Assembly (NCBI GenBank): GCA_946411385.1
Contig: CAMKDV010000002.1
Coordinates: forward strand, 1 to 64,000
Source: an uncultured Bacteroidales bacterium
Lineage (GTDB): Bacteria; Bacteroidota; Bacteroidia; Bacteroidales; Paludibacteraceae
Reading direction: 5' to 3'
DNA: 64,000 nucleotides
A model generated the notes under the pieces. That model had not been told where the DNA came from, did no database searches, and worked only from the letters and a program-made list of their open reading frames with translations. Within the stretch, counting starts at the first letter, position 1. Each line of letters opens with the position of its first letter. A program made the position numbers and the translations under genes. Positions 28,222-38,800 of this stretch are shown here, one piece after another.

Positions 28222-29269
28222 TGTTGCATTTGTTGCTTGTTGTTGCCGGCATGTTGGCAGCACGGTAGAGCTGCACGGAGTTGAACGCGTTCTGCCAGAT
28301 GATGTACGCCGCTGCTCCTATAGCCGACAAGGGATTGAGGAACGCATGGCACATCCATATACCCAAGGTAGTGTTCTTCTGCCCGAAAGCTTGTCCGGCA
28401 GTAATGCGGCTCACGCCACTCATCGTGGTAGGCACGGCAGCAGGGTTGATCACCACATCCTTATATTCCTTACCCTTGCTCGGTGCGGGATGGCGGTAAC
28501 CGATGCGCTGACCGAGTTTGTATTGCCCCAGGCAGGCTATCAGCGATCCTACGAGCAGCACGACCAAGGTATACCAGCGATAACTATCGTGCAGCAGCGT
28601 GTAGGTGATGTCGCCCATCAGGATAACCAGCGTACCTGCCCACAGGTAGAACGGCACCTGAGCCCATCCCAGCGGCAGGACAAACCGCTTGTCGCTACCG
28701 TGCCGCATCTGCCATCCGTCGTAGCCCAACCTGAGCAGCCATGCCGCTACGAAAGGCAGCAGCAATAGCGGCGCTATGCGCCTGAGGATCACCAGCATCT
28801 CTGCCATGAACGACATCTGTCCCTCCGGATGTACCAGCGGGAAGAATGCCGGCACGATGATGGCGGTGGCGATATTGCTCAGCAGGGTGAAGGTCGTCAG
28901 GTTCTGTATGCTGCCTCCCAGTTTGCCGGCGATGATAGGCGCCGCCGTAGCGGTAGGCATGATAAAGCACACCATCAGTCCCTGACTGATCACCATGTTG
29001 TCCGGTTCGGGCACTCCCAGCCGCCGGCAACACCACGCGCTACCGTAGAACACGACCAGCGTCAGCAGCATCTGCATGCCCAGCACCAGCCAATGCCACG
29101 AGTGCAAGCGCAGATCGAGCGGATTGACCTTGCAGAACGTGAAGAACAGCATCAGGCCTATCATCGGCGGCAAGACAGGCGTCAGATGGCGAAACAACGG
29201 ATAGCCCGCTGCACCCATCACCATCGATAGCGCCAAGGCGTACTTGTCTATGAACTGCCTGATAGTCAT
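28214..29269 (-). CDS. Bile acid:sodium symporter-like membrane transporter
   Basis: Multi-TM; GLMVCFIMPTATAAPIIAGKLGGS. Confidence 0.65.
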   Translation of the reverse strand: MTIRQFIDKYALALSMVMGAAGYPLFRHLTPVLPPMIGLMLFFTFCKVNPLDLRLHSWHWLVLGMQMLLTLVVFYGSAWCCRRLGVPEPDNMVISQGLMVCFIMPTATAAPIIAGKLGGSIQNLTTFTLLSNIATAIIVPAFFPLVHPEGQMSFMAEMLVILRRIAPLLLLPFVAAWLLRLGYDGWQMRHGSDKRFVLPLGWAQVPFYLWAGTLVILMGDITYTLLHDSYRWYTLVVLLVGSLIACLGQYKLGQRIGYRHPAPSKGKEYKDVVINPAAVPTTMSGVSRITAGQAFGQKNTTLGIWMCHAFLNPLSAIGAAAYIIWQNAFNSVQLYRAANMPATTSNKCNNE

Positions 29270-30225
29270 CCGTACTGCTCAACGATTGCGTCCATTATAT
29301 GAAAGACCTCTTCTTTCGTTTCAGCCCTCAGCAGGGCTATGCGTGTCTGCCGGAAATCCGGCAAGCCTTTTAGTATGGGGCTGGCGGCAAAATGACGGCG
29401 GCTGTGTACTATGCCTTTGCGCTCGTCGCCTACCCATTCGATGCTGCGGTTGACGTGCTCCTTGAGTACATCCATACACCATTGCATCGGGCGCTCTATC
29501 GCGGGCTGGCCGTCCAGGGAGCGGCTTATATCCTCGAATATCCACGGACATCCGAACGTAGCCCTGCCTATCATCACGGCATCCACGCCATACAGCTCGA
29601 AGCACTCTTTTGCCCGTTGGGGTGTGGTGATATCTCCGTTGCCTATGACGGGTATGTGCATCCTCGGATTACGCTTCACTTCGCCTATGAGCGACCAATC
29701 GGCATCACCTTTATACATCTGTGCGCGCGTACGCCCGTGGATGGCTATCTCGCTGATGCCGCAGTCCTGAAGGGCTTCCGCCAGGTCTACAATAATCTTG
29801 TTCTCCTCGTCCCATCCCAGACGCGTCTTTACCGTGACGGGTGTATGCACGGCATTGACTACGGCACGCGTTATTTCCAGCATCTTCGGCACGTCGCGCA
29901 ACAGTCCGGCGCCTGCACCTTTGCCTGCCACTTTCTTGACCGGGCAGCCGAAATTGATATCGATGATGTCGGGCTTCGCCTGCTCCACGATACGCGCGGC
30001 ATCCGCCATCGAGCACGGATCTTTGCCGTAGATCTGTATGGCTACCGGTCGCTCGGCATCATCAATGCGCAGCTTGCGCATCGAGGACGCCACATCGCGC
30101 ACAATGGCATCGGCATTGACAAACTCGGTATATACCCTATCCGCTCCGAACCGCTTGCACAACAGGCGAAAAGCGGGATCGGTAACATCCTCCATCGGAG
30201 CCAGATATAAAGGGTACTTGTTCAT
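29266..30225 (-). CDS. dusB: tRNA-dihydrouridine synthase
   Basis: YLAPMEDVTDPAFRLLCKRFGAD..DINFGCPVKKVAGKGAGAGLL. Confidence 0.9.
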   Translation of the reverse strand: MNKYPLYLAPMEDVTDPAFRLLCKRFGADRVYTEFVNADAIVRDVASSMRKLRIDDAERPVAIQIYGKDPCSMADAARIVEQAKPDIIDINFGCPVKKVAGKGAGAGLLRDVPKMLEITRAVVNAVHTPVTVKTRLGWDEENKIIVDLAEALQDCGISEIAIHGRTRAQMYKGDADWSLIGEVKRNPRMHIPVIGNGDITTPQRAKECFELYGVDAVMIGRATFGCPWIFEDISRSLDGQPAIERPMQWCMDVLKEHVNRSIEWVGDERKGIVHSRRHFAASPILKGLPDFRQTRIALLRAETKEEVFHIMDAIVEQYG

Positions 30226-30663
30226 CTATTCTTCTTTCGGTGCGGGAAGCCAGGTCTGGTTGCGCCCCAGAACGCCCATCTTGTCGAGTGAGCCGCGAAG
30301 CACCAGTTTGCCGTCTTTCAGGTAAATCTTTCCGTAGTAGAACTTCCCGTTGTTCGGGTCGAGCACTTTTCCTCCGCGCAGTTCGCCCTTCTCCATGTGC
30401 ATGCCACGGATGATGACGAGTCCGAGGATCGGGGCGTTCTTGTCTTCGTCCACACATTTCACGCAAACGAGATCATCACCGCCTACCAACATCTTATGTA
30501 TCTTGCCGTAGTACAAGCCATCCGCACCCTGGTAGATACGCACGATGGAGAAGTTCTGTCCCGTTTCGTCATCCACGGTCATCCAGTCGCCTACGATAGT
30601 CTGCTGCGCATAGATGCCGGCATTGAGGCACAAGCCAAAAAGTATAAAAAGTATCTTTTTCAT
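30226..30663 (-). CDS. DUF2147 family protein
   Basis: Signal peptide; TIVGDWMTVDDETGQNFSIVRIYQ... Confidence 0.75.
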   Translation of the reverse strand: MKKILFILFGLCLNAGIYAQQTIVGDWMTVDDETGQNFSIVRIYQGADGLYYGKIHKMLVGGDDLVCVKCVDEDKNAPILGLVIIRGMHMEKGELRGGKVLDPNNGKFYYGKIYLKDGKLVLRGSLDKMGVLGRNQTWLPAPKEE

Positions 30664-32958
30664 TTATTTAACGATATATTCAAGTTGTGCAGGCAGATCA
30701 TCGGACGAGGTACCGATACAGATGTCGTACGTGCCTTTATCCGTTACCCAAGCGTGCTGCTCTGCATCGAAATAGCGGAACATCTCGTCGGTGAGCTGCA
30801 GGCTTATCTCTTTGCTCTCGCCGGGCTTGAGTTCCACTTTGGCGAAGGCTTTCAACTCTTTCTTCGGACGAACCGCGTTCGACTTGCGCGGCGCTACATA
30901 CAGCTGCACCACCTGCTTGCCTGCCACCTTGCCGGTATTCTCGATGGTCACCTTCACATTCCGGCCGTCCAACGCTGCCTTCGTGATGCGGAAAGTGGTA
31001 TAGCTCAATCCGTGACCAAAGGCAAACAACGGTTTGTGCTTGGGCGGATTGATGGTATATTCGCGTCCGTCAGAGGTATACTTGATCGGCTTTTTCGTGC
31101 CGTAGAGGTCAGCATAGCGGTAGCCCACGAACAGGTCTTCCTTATATTCCACCTCATTGTTGATGCCGGGATAAGCGGCAGCACCGTACTGGTGCGAGGG
31201 ATAATCCTCCAGCGTGGGGAAGATGGTGAACGGCAGGTGTCCGGACGGGTTGACGCTGCCAAACAGAATGTCTGCCAGGGCGTTGCCGGTCTCCGATCCG
31301 TTGAACCAAGCATGTATCAAGGCGGGCGTCTGTGCGAGCCATGGCATCGCATAGGCGTTACCGCTCAGGATAACTACTGCCAGATTCTTGTTAGCAGCAG
31401 CCAGCGAGCTGATCAGTTCGTCCTGACCATAAGGCAAACCGTATTGCAGACGGTCGCAGCCCTCAGCATCTTGATGGTCGGCTTTGTTCAATCCGCCGAT
31501 GAACAGCACCACATCCGCCTGCTTGGCAGCCGCCACAGCTTCTGCCGTCAGTTCGGCTGCCGAACGCTCGTCACGCAGGTCCTGACCGGTCGACACGCCG
31601 TTGTACTCTCCGCCAATATCGCCCACATAGCCGCGCACATACGTAACGCTCATGTGATTTTCGTTGGCGCGACGGGTGATGCCTGCCAGCGGTGAGATCT
31701 CATATTGCGCTTTCAGCGAACTGGATCCGCCACCCACGGTCATCTGCTTGATGGCGTTCTCGCCTACGACGAGGATAGTCTTCACCTCCTTGCTGATAGG
31801 CAGCACGGCTTGTGCCTGTTTGCCTTTGCCTACAGGATCGTTCTTCAGTAGCACGATGCCTTCGTCGGCAATCATGCGTCCTGCCAGGATATGTTCGATG
31901 GAATTGAGCGCACCAAAACCGCGGTTAGGGTTCATCGATGTGCGGAAAATCAGCCGCAGCACATTACGCACTTTGTCGTCCAGTTCTTTCGTACTGACCT
32001 CACCTTTCTTTATCTTCTCTTTGTACGGCTCTGCCAGATAGTAAGCATCGTAGGAGTTGGAGCGTCCTTCAGTCAGGCCGTCGGTCCATGAGCCGAACTC
32101 CAGATCCAGGCCGTTATGGATAGCCTCGTCGGTATTGCTCACACCGCCCCAGTCGGAGATGACGGCTCCATCGAAGCCCCATTCGCCACGCAGGATATCC
32201 ACCAGCAGACGATGGTTATGGCAGGCATATTGTCCCCAGATGCGGTTGTACGCGCCCATGATGCTCCACGCCTTGCCCTGCTTCACCGCCGCCTCGAAAG
32301 CCGGCAGATAGATCTCGTACAATGCTCTGTCGCTCAGCGTGACGTTCACCACGTGACGCCCGTCCTCCTGATTATTCAGCGCAAAATGCTTGACGCAGAC
32401 GGCTACGCCGTTGTCTTGTACGCCTTGCACATAGGGCACTACCATCGTGGCCGACAGGCAGGGATCTTCGCCCATATATTCGAAGTTGCGTCCGTTCAGC
32501 GGCGTGCGGTAGATGTTCACGCCCGGACCAAGCAGCACATTCTTGTTGCGGTAGAGCGCCTCTTCGCTTATGCTCTGACCGTAGAGCAGCGCCATCTCAG
32601 GATTCCACGTAGCAGCCAGACAGGTCAGCGTGGGGAAAGCAAAACAGCTGTCGTTGGTCCAGCCGGCTTGATCCCACTCGTCCCATTTGACTTCGGCACG
32701 GATGCCGTGAGGGCCGTCGGTGCACCACAAGCCGGGTATACCCAATCGCGCCACGCCGGGCGAAGAGAACTTGCTCTGGGCATGGATGATGGCAATCTTC
32801 TCGTCCAGATTCATCCGGCTCAGGGCATCCTCCACACGCTCCTCCAGCGGAGCATTGGGGTTAAGATAGACGGGATTCGTTTCCTTTTGAGGAATAACGG
32901 CCATTGCGGTGCAAGCGAATAGCAATACCGCAAGGATAAGCGTGCTTACTCTTTGCAT
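30664..32958 (-). CDS. Glycoside hydrolase family 3 beta-glucosidase-like
   Basis: GFDGAVISDWGG, VCVKHFALNNQE, C-terminal fn3-like; ATG at 32958. Confidence 0.9.
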   Translation of the reverse strand: MQRVSTLILAVLLFACTAMAVIPQKETNPVYLNPNAPLEERVEDALSRMNLDEKIAIIHAQSKFSSPGVARLGIPGLWCTDGPHGIRAEVKWDEWDQAGWTNDSCFAFPTLTCLAATWNPEMALLYGQSISEEALYRNKNVLLGPGVNIYRTPLNGRNFEYMGEDPCLSATMVVPYVQGVQDNGVAVCVKHFALNNQEDGRHVVNVTLSDRALYEIYLPAFEAAVKQGKAWSIMGAYNRIWGQYACHNHRLLVDILRGEWGFDGAVISDWGGVSNTDEAIHNGLDLEFGSWTDGLTEGRSNSYDAYYLAEPYKEKIKKGEVSTKELDDKVRNVLRLIFRTSMNPNRGFGALNSIEHILAGRMIADEGIVLLKNDPVGKGKQAQAVLPISKEVKTILVVGENAIKQMTVGGGSSSLKAQYEISPLAGITRRANENHMSVTYVRGYVGDIGGEYNGVSTGQDLRDERSAAELTAEAVAAAKQADVVLFIGGLNKADHQDAEGCDRLQYGLPYGQDELISSLAAANKNLAVVILSGNAYAMPWLAQTPALIHAWFNGSETGNALADILFGSVNPSGHLPFTIFPTLEDYPSHQYGAAAYPGINNEVEYKEDLFVGYRYADLYGTKKPIKYTSDGREYTINPPKHKPLFAFGHGLSYTTFRITKAALDGRNVKVTIENTGKVAGKQVVQLYVAPRKSNAVRPKKELKAFAKVELKPGESKEISLQLTDEMFRYFDAEQHAWVTDKGTYDICIGTSSDDLPAQLEYIVK

Positions 32959-32989
32959 TGTGTATAGATTTATTCGGGTTAATCCGGGT

Positions 32990-33622
32990 TTACTCCGTTT
33001 TGGTAGCCCTTCTCTCGCGCAGCTCCTGCTTGATGAACTTGACGAGCATATTGATGGCGGCATTGTTGTGTCCGCCCTGCGGGATGATCACATCCGCATA
33101 GCGCTTGCACGGCTCGATGAACTGCTGGTGCATCGGTTTCAATACGCGCTGGTAACGCTCCATCACCGCTTCTGCCGTACGACCGCGCTCTACGATATCA
33201 CGGCTGATGACGCGTATCAGACGGTCGTCGCCATCGGCATCCACAAAAATCTTCAGATCCATCTGGTCGCGCAAATCTTTGTCGCTCAGCGCCATGATAC
33301 CTTCCACTACGATGATCTCTTTCGGCTCGATGTGGATGGTCTCTTTCTGGCGCGTGCAGGTGATATAGTCGTAGATAGGCTGCTCGATGCAATGACCTTG
33401 CTTGAGCTTAGCTATATGCTGGGCGAGCAGCGGCCAATCGAAAGCGTTCGGGTGGTCGAAGTTGATGTTCTGACGCTCCTCCACAGGCACATGGCTGCTG
33501 TCCTTGTAGTACGAGTCTTGTGGGATAACTACCACTTCGCCTTTCGGCAAGCGTTCTGTTAGTTTGCGCACCACTGTTGTTTTGCCCGAGCCGGTGCCGC
33601 CCGCAATGCCAATAATGAACAT
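32990..33622 (-). CDS. udk: Uridine kinase
   Basis: IGIAGGTGSGKTTVVRKL..NFDHPNAFDWPLL. Confidence 0.92.
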   Translation of the reverse strand: MFIIGIAGGTGSGKTTVVRKLTERLPKGEVVVIPQDSYYKDSSHVPVEERQNINFDHPNAFDWPLLAQHIAKLKQGHCIEQPIYDYITCTRQKETIHIEPKEIIVVEGIMALSDKDLRDQMDLKIFVDADGDDRLIRVISRDIVERGRTAEAVMERYQRVLKPMHQQFIEPCKRYADVIIPQGGHNNAAINMLVKFIKQELRERRATKTE

Positions 33623-33696
33623 AGGATAAAGGTTATTTGTCGGCCGCTATACTTCACGACGGTCGGCGGAAGTATGCATCGCACATAAATAGACCA

Positions 33697-33728
33697 CAAA
33701 GTTACAAATTTTTTAGGAAAAATGCAAA
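33697..33728 (-). promoter_or_regulatory. Promoter for udk
   Basis: Minus TAACTTTG (33704-33697), TTTG at 33728-33725, spacing 24. Confidence 0.7.
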
Positions 33729-33805
33729 AATATCGCTATTTTCCCACTCCATTCGCGCAAAATTGACAACTCAACACAAAAATTCTACATTTTTTTGCAA
33801 AAATA

Positions 33806-33837
33806 TTTGCATATTTGAAAAAAAAGTATTATCTTTG
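33806..33837 (+). promoter_or_regulatory. Promoter upstream of tRNA-Cys
   Basis: TTTG 33806, TATCTTTG 33830-33837, spacing 24. Confidence 0.75.
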
Positions 33838-34008
33838 CATTCGCGTTTCGTTCGAACCCCTAAAATTTGGCTCCTGATACTACCAAAAAACGGGGTCCCC
33901 AACGCAAAAAAACCGCAGGTTATTTTTGTGGTGGGGAGAGCAAAGGCAAGCTGAGTTTTAATGAGCGCGTAGCGGTCAGTCAGTGCGAAGCTTTGCCGCA
34001 CGCGACCT

Positions 34009-34079
34009 GGTCGGTTGCCCGAGTGGTTAGGGACCGGTCTGCAAAACCGGGGACAGCGGTTCGAATCTGCTACCGACCT
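34009..34079 (+). tRNA. tRNA-Cys (anticodon GCA)
   Basis: Acceptor GGTCGGT/ACCGACC, anticodon arm CCGGT-CTGCAAA-ACCGG; CCA encoded at 34080-34082. Confidence 0.92.
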
Positions 34080-34083
34080 CCAG

Positions 34084-34110
34084 AAAGCCGCCAACATAGG
34101 CGGCTTTTTC
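34084..34110 (+). terminator. Terminator/attenuator hairpin between tRNA-Cys and sufB
   Basis: AAAGCCGCC-AACATA-GGCGGCTTTTT. Confidence 0.75.
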
Positions 34111-34118
34111 AGTACAAA

Positions 34119-35570
34119 ATGGAACAAGACAGCATCATACAGGACATCACCTCGCAGGACTACAAGTACGGATTCACCACCGATGTGGATACCGACATCA
34201 TCGGCACTGGTCTGAACGAGGATGTTATCCGGCTCATCTCTGCCAAAAAGAACGAGCCGGAGTGGCTGCTTGAGTTCCGATTGAAAGCCTATCGCAAATG
34301 GCTCACCATGGAGGTGCCGACCTGGGCACATCTTACTATTCCCGAGATCGACTTCCAAGCACTTTCCTACTACGCCGCTCCAAGAACCAACAGCCAAAAG
34401 CCAACGGCCAATGGCCAAACGGAAATCGATCCCGAGATATCCAAGACCTTCGACAAACTCGGCATCCCCTTGGAGGAACGGGCTGCGCTGGCGGGAAACA
34501 TGGCGGTGGATGCCGTGATGGACTCCGTTTCGGTCAAGACCACTTTCCGCGAGACGCTTGCCGAGAAAGGTATCATCTTCTGCTCCATCTCCGAAGCCGT
34601 GCGCGAGCATCCCGAACTGGTCAAGCAGTACTTGGGATCGGTCGTGCCCTATTCCGACAATTTCTATGCCGCATTGAACTCAGCCGTCTTCTCCGACGGA
34701 TCGTTCGTATACATACCCAAGGGCGTACGCTGCCCGATGGAGCTCTCCACCTATTTCCGCATCAATGCGCAGAACACCGGTCAGTTTGAGCGCACCCTGC
34801 TCATTGCCGACGAAGGTGCCTATCTGTCGTATCTGGAGGGATGCACAGCTCCTATCCGCGACGAGAACCAGCTGCACGCAGCTATCGTGGAGATCATCGT
34901 GCACAAAGATGCCGAAGTCAAATACTCCACCGTGCAGAACTGGTACCCGGGTGACAAGAACGGCAAAGGAGGCATATACAATTTCGTAACCAAACGCGGC
35001 ATCACCCACGAGAATGCGCGCCTCAGTTGGACGCAGGTGGAGACAGGCTCGGCTATCACATGGAAATATCCCTCGTGCATCCTGAAGGGCGACAACTCTT
35101 CTGCCGAGTTCTATTCCGTAGCGCTGACCAACAACTATCAGCAAGCCGATACCGGCACCAAGATGATTCATCTGGGCAGCAACACGCGCTCGCGCATCGT
35201 GAGCAAAGGTATATCCGCCGGCAAAAGCCAGAACGCCTATCGCGGACTGGTACGCGTGGCGGCCAATGCACAAAACGCCCGCAACTATTCGCAATGCGAC
35301 TCGCTGCTCATCGGCGACCAATGCGGGGCACACACTTTCCCCGTGATGAAGATAGCCAATCCTACGGCTACCGTCGAGCACGAGGCTACCACATCCAAAA
35401 TTTCCGAGGATCAACTGTTCTACTGCCAGCAACGCGGCATCAAGATGGAAGATGCCGTCGGACTGATCGTCAACGGCTACGCCAAAGAGGTTATGGACAA
35501 ACTGCCCATGGAGTTCGCCGTAGAGGCCCAAAAACTGCTGCAAGTCTCCCTCGAAGGTACCGTAGGCTAA
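34119..35570 (+). CDS. sufB: Fe-S cluster assembly protein SufB
   Basis: [45 protein letters not shown]..; ATG at 34119. Confidence 0.92.
   Translation: MEQDSIIQDITSQDYKYGFTTDVDTDIIGTGLNEDVIRLISAKKNEPEWLLEFRLKAYRKWLTMEVPTWAHLTIPEIDFQALSYYAAPRTNSQKPTANGQTEIDPEISKTFDKLGIPLEERAALAGNMAVDAVMDSVSVKTTFRETLAEKGIIFCSISEAVREHPELVKQYLGSVVPYSDNFYAALNSAVFSDGSFVYIPKGVRCPMELSTYFRINAQNTGQFERTLLIADEGAYLSYLEGCTAPIRDENQLHAAIVEIIVHKDAEVKYSTVQNWYPGDKNGKGGIYNFVTKRGITHENARLSWTQVETGSAITWKYPSCILKGDNSSAEFYSVALTNNYQQADTGTKMIHLGSNTRSRIVSKGISAGKSQNAYRGLVRVAANAQNARNYSQCDSLLIGDQCGAHTFPVMKIANPTATVEHEATTSKISEDQLFYCQQRGIKMEDAVGLIVNGYAKEVMDKLPMEFAVEAQKLLQVSLEGTVG
34384..34418 (+). repeat. Five tandem heptamers NNCCCAA/NNGCCAA inside sufB
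   Basis: gaaccaa-cagccaa-aagccaa-cggccaa-tggccaa. Confidence 0.85.
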
Positions 35571-35617
35571 CATCACTTCAAGCCACCGCCCGTACCTCCA
35601 ATTCGGCCACTTTCATC

Positions 35618-35762
35618 AGGGTTTTATCGAGGTTTTAACAGACTTTTATCGAGGGCATCCTAGACCTTTGCCAAGGTTTTAACAGGGTTTTGTCAGAGTT
35701 TTAACGGGGTTTATCGAGGCATTATCGGTCCATTAACGGTCCATTATCGGGTCATTAACGGG
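35618..35762 (+). repeat. Degenerate 11-12 nt tandem array
   Basis: AGGGTTTTATCG AGGTTTTAACAG ... TCCATTAACGG TCCATTATCGGG TCATTAACGGG. Confidence 0.8.
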
Positions 35763-35807
35763 AGTAATCATCTTTTATTCTCCCATTTACAGTTCTTCCA
35801 GACACAA

Positions 35808-35832
35808 ACAAAGCGCCGATGAGGCGCTTTGT
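35808..35832. terminator. Bidirectional terminator-like hairpin
   Basis: ACAAAGCGCC-GATGA-GGCGCTTTGT between convergent genes. Confidence 0.7.
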
Positions 35833-35887
35833 TGTAGGTGCAACCACCGGAGCGGAGAGTCCGCTCCGATGGATTGCGATGGATGGT

Positions 35888-38800
35888 TTATTGTACGCGC
35901 GTACCGGTTACGGTGTAAACGACGCCGTCGCGAACGATATAAACCTGACCGTTGCGGATGATCTTCTCGATCTTCGGAGCTACGAAACTGTTGTCGATAG
36001 CAGTGCCGGTACCGGTGCCGGTAACAACGAGAGCTTTCTTAGCCGGAACGATGATCTCGTTCTCGTCGGTAGGAACGCCGTAAGCAACGAGCTTGTTAGC
36101 AGTACTGTTGTTGTAGTTAGCACCGGCGGTAACAACGATGTTGCCTGCATAGTCGAAGCAGAGCGAACCCAGAGCAGCAAACTCGGTGTTGTACTTCGTC
36201 GACTTTGTCAGAGCCGGAGTAGCGTCGTTCCAGGTAACATCATAAACGAGGATATTGCCGTCACCATCAACGATAGCGAGGATATCTTCGTCACGCGAAA
36301 CAGCGCAACCGCCACCAAGCGAACCGGTCAGATCAGCAGTCTCACCTTCGGGCAGAGCAACATAGGTGCGCTCACCGTTGGTGTTGTAGAACTGCAGCGA
36401 ACGAGCGCCGGATGCATTGTTCGGTTTAGCACGTGAGCAAGAGAAGAACGCACCCTTCGATGTCGGGTTGATAACGAACATCTGAGCAGCGTTATCCAAC
36501 AGAGCGAAGGTCATGGTAGGAGCTACATTCCATGTATTGAGAACAGAGCCGTCAGACTGACCCAGCTGATATACATTCACGCCGTGAGCATACAGCGTTG
36601 CACCGGCCGTGCTTGCATCCTCGTTCATAGCGTAGAGAACGGTGTTCGCACCTTCGCCATAAACGCCTACAGCAGCGGTAGACGAACCCATAGCCGTACC
36701 TTCAGCATTGGTCCACAGACCATTGCTTGCCTGAGTACCTTGGAACAAGCAGGTAGCGGTGAGCGTAGCGGGATCCATGACGTAAACGCCGCCGTGACCA
36801 TCGCCCCAGTCGCCAATATATACGGTACCGTCAACAGCAACTGACGGACGACCCATACTTTGCCACTTGGGTTGACCTGCAAGAGTATTGGCGGTGTGAA
36901 CGGTGTAGTCCTGATTGTATACATAGATACCACCCGCACCTGAACCGGCGCGGTTAGCTACGTACATACGTCCGAAGTAGTCCGACTCGGGGCTGTTATC
37001 GATAGCGAGGTGGCACTTCATGAGGCTTTCGCCTTCAGCCAGTTTGTTAAACGAATAAACCGGAGCAGCCTTGAGCTCAACAGCCCAGGTCAGGTTCTCG
37101 CCTTCAGGAATCTCGTTGATAGCAAGCACTTTCGTATTCAGACCTGCAACAGGGTTAGCGATAGCAACACTGCCTATCTCTACACCTTCATTGTAGAATA
37201 TGAAGTTAGCCTCGGCAGGAGCGATGTTGGCGTTGAAGGTGAAGGTGTAGTTGTCACCATCGCGCTCTACGTTCAGTCCGTACGCATAGATCCGACGGTC
37301 AGCCTCGGGAGCAGCCGTAGCCTCGGCGCGTGACGAGAAGAAGACGTTATCAATGAAGTAGCCGTTGAGTGCATAGTAGTTGATCCAACCTATCTGGAAG
37401 ATCTTCGAGATGTCGAGTGCGCTATAGTCAAGCACAACGTGGTTCCACTGGTTGGCAACCAGCGCCGGAGTAGTCTTGTGGTACGGACCGTCAGCAATGT
37501 CTTTGCAAACAGGATAGATATCGATTGTACCGGCAGCCAACGGATAGATATCGAGGTGCAGATACGGATAGCCTGTAGCGTTGAACTCGCTGAACTGCCA
37601 GCCGCACATACCGGTGCCCTTAGCAGCATAGAACAGAGCGTGATCGCCCGTAGCAATCAGACCTTCCGTCTGTACGGTGGGTTCCCACCAAGCAGCGTTG
37701 TAGGTATCCACCTCAGCCGGAACGCGCGTGTAAGCGTCGGAATAGATGGACTTAACCAGCGGAGCCTGGATGGCAGGAGCGGGAGCAGCAGCCGGAGCAG
37801 CAATCGTAGTAGCCGTAACGGCAACAGGCTCAGCAGCGTTGGCGCTTTCGTCCTTGGCAATAACGGAGAAGTTGTACTCAGTAGCAGGAGTCAGACCGGC
37901 AACGGTGATAACGGCGTCAGCACCCGATGCAGCATGACCGGTAGCTACGATCAGTTCGCCTTGGAGAACGCTATAGAGGATAGCACCCGAAGCGTCAGTA
38001 GCGTTAGCCTTGATCTCTACGCTGAAGTACGAAGGATTCTGTGCGATAGCGGTAACATCAGCCGGAGCAGTCTCGTCAACAGCCGGAGCTACGGTAGTAT
38101 AGAAGTATATATTGTTCACCCAGAACGTAATCTCGCGAGCATTGTCAATCTTGATCTGATAAACGTTCGACCAGTCGGTCACGCCTTCAAACTCAGAGAG
38201 AGCAATTTCGATGCTATTCCACTGCTGACCAACGAGGTTCTTGGTAACGCCAACCTCTGCACCACCATGGATAGGCACAACGCGGAGAGATGCATCATTA
38301 GCAATCCAAACGTCAAGGTGAAGTTTCTCCATTGCGGAGCAGTTGAGAGCTGCATCACCTTCGAATGTCAGACCGAAGTAGCCAAGGTTGGTGGTAACAA
38401 ATTTCTTACCAAATTCCTCTTGGGTATATACGGTACCACTTCCCCACTCGCCATAGCCGCAATCAGCATTGTACGTAGCGGAATAAACGGCTTTTACCTG
38501 ATTAGCAGGATACTCGGGAGCAGCAGGAGCAGCCTCCGGAGCAGTCAGGGTTTCTGCAGCGGCACTGCGCTCAACCTTCAGCAAGGTAATGTACATTGTG
38601 GTGTTACCATAACGACCGAAGAAGAGCGAATCCTGATTCGATGCCAGCGTGTAGGTCTGAACTATAGGATCACCAGCCTTGGTACGACCGTTGATCGTAG
38701 AAGCGGAATCCGAACGGAACAGACGCGTTGCACCGTCAGCAGCATATACATCTACTTGAGCATATTTGGTATCATCGCTGTTATTGAATACAGCAGCTAC

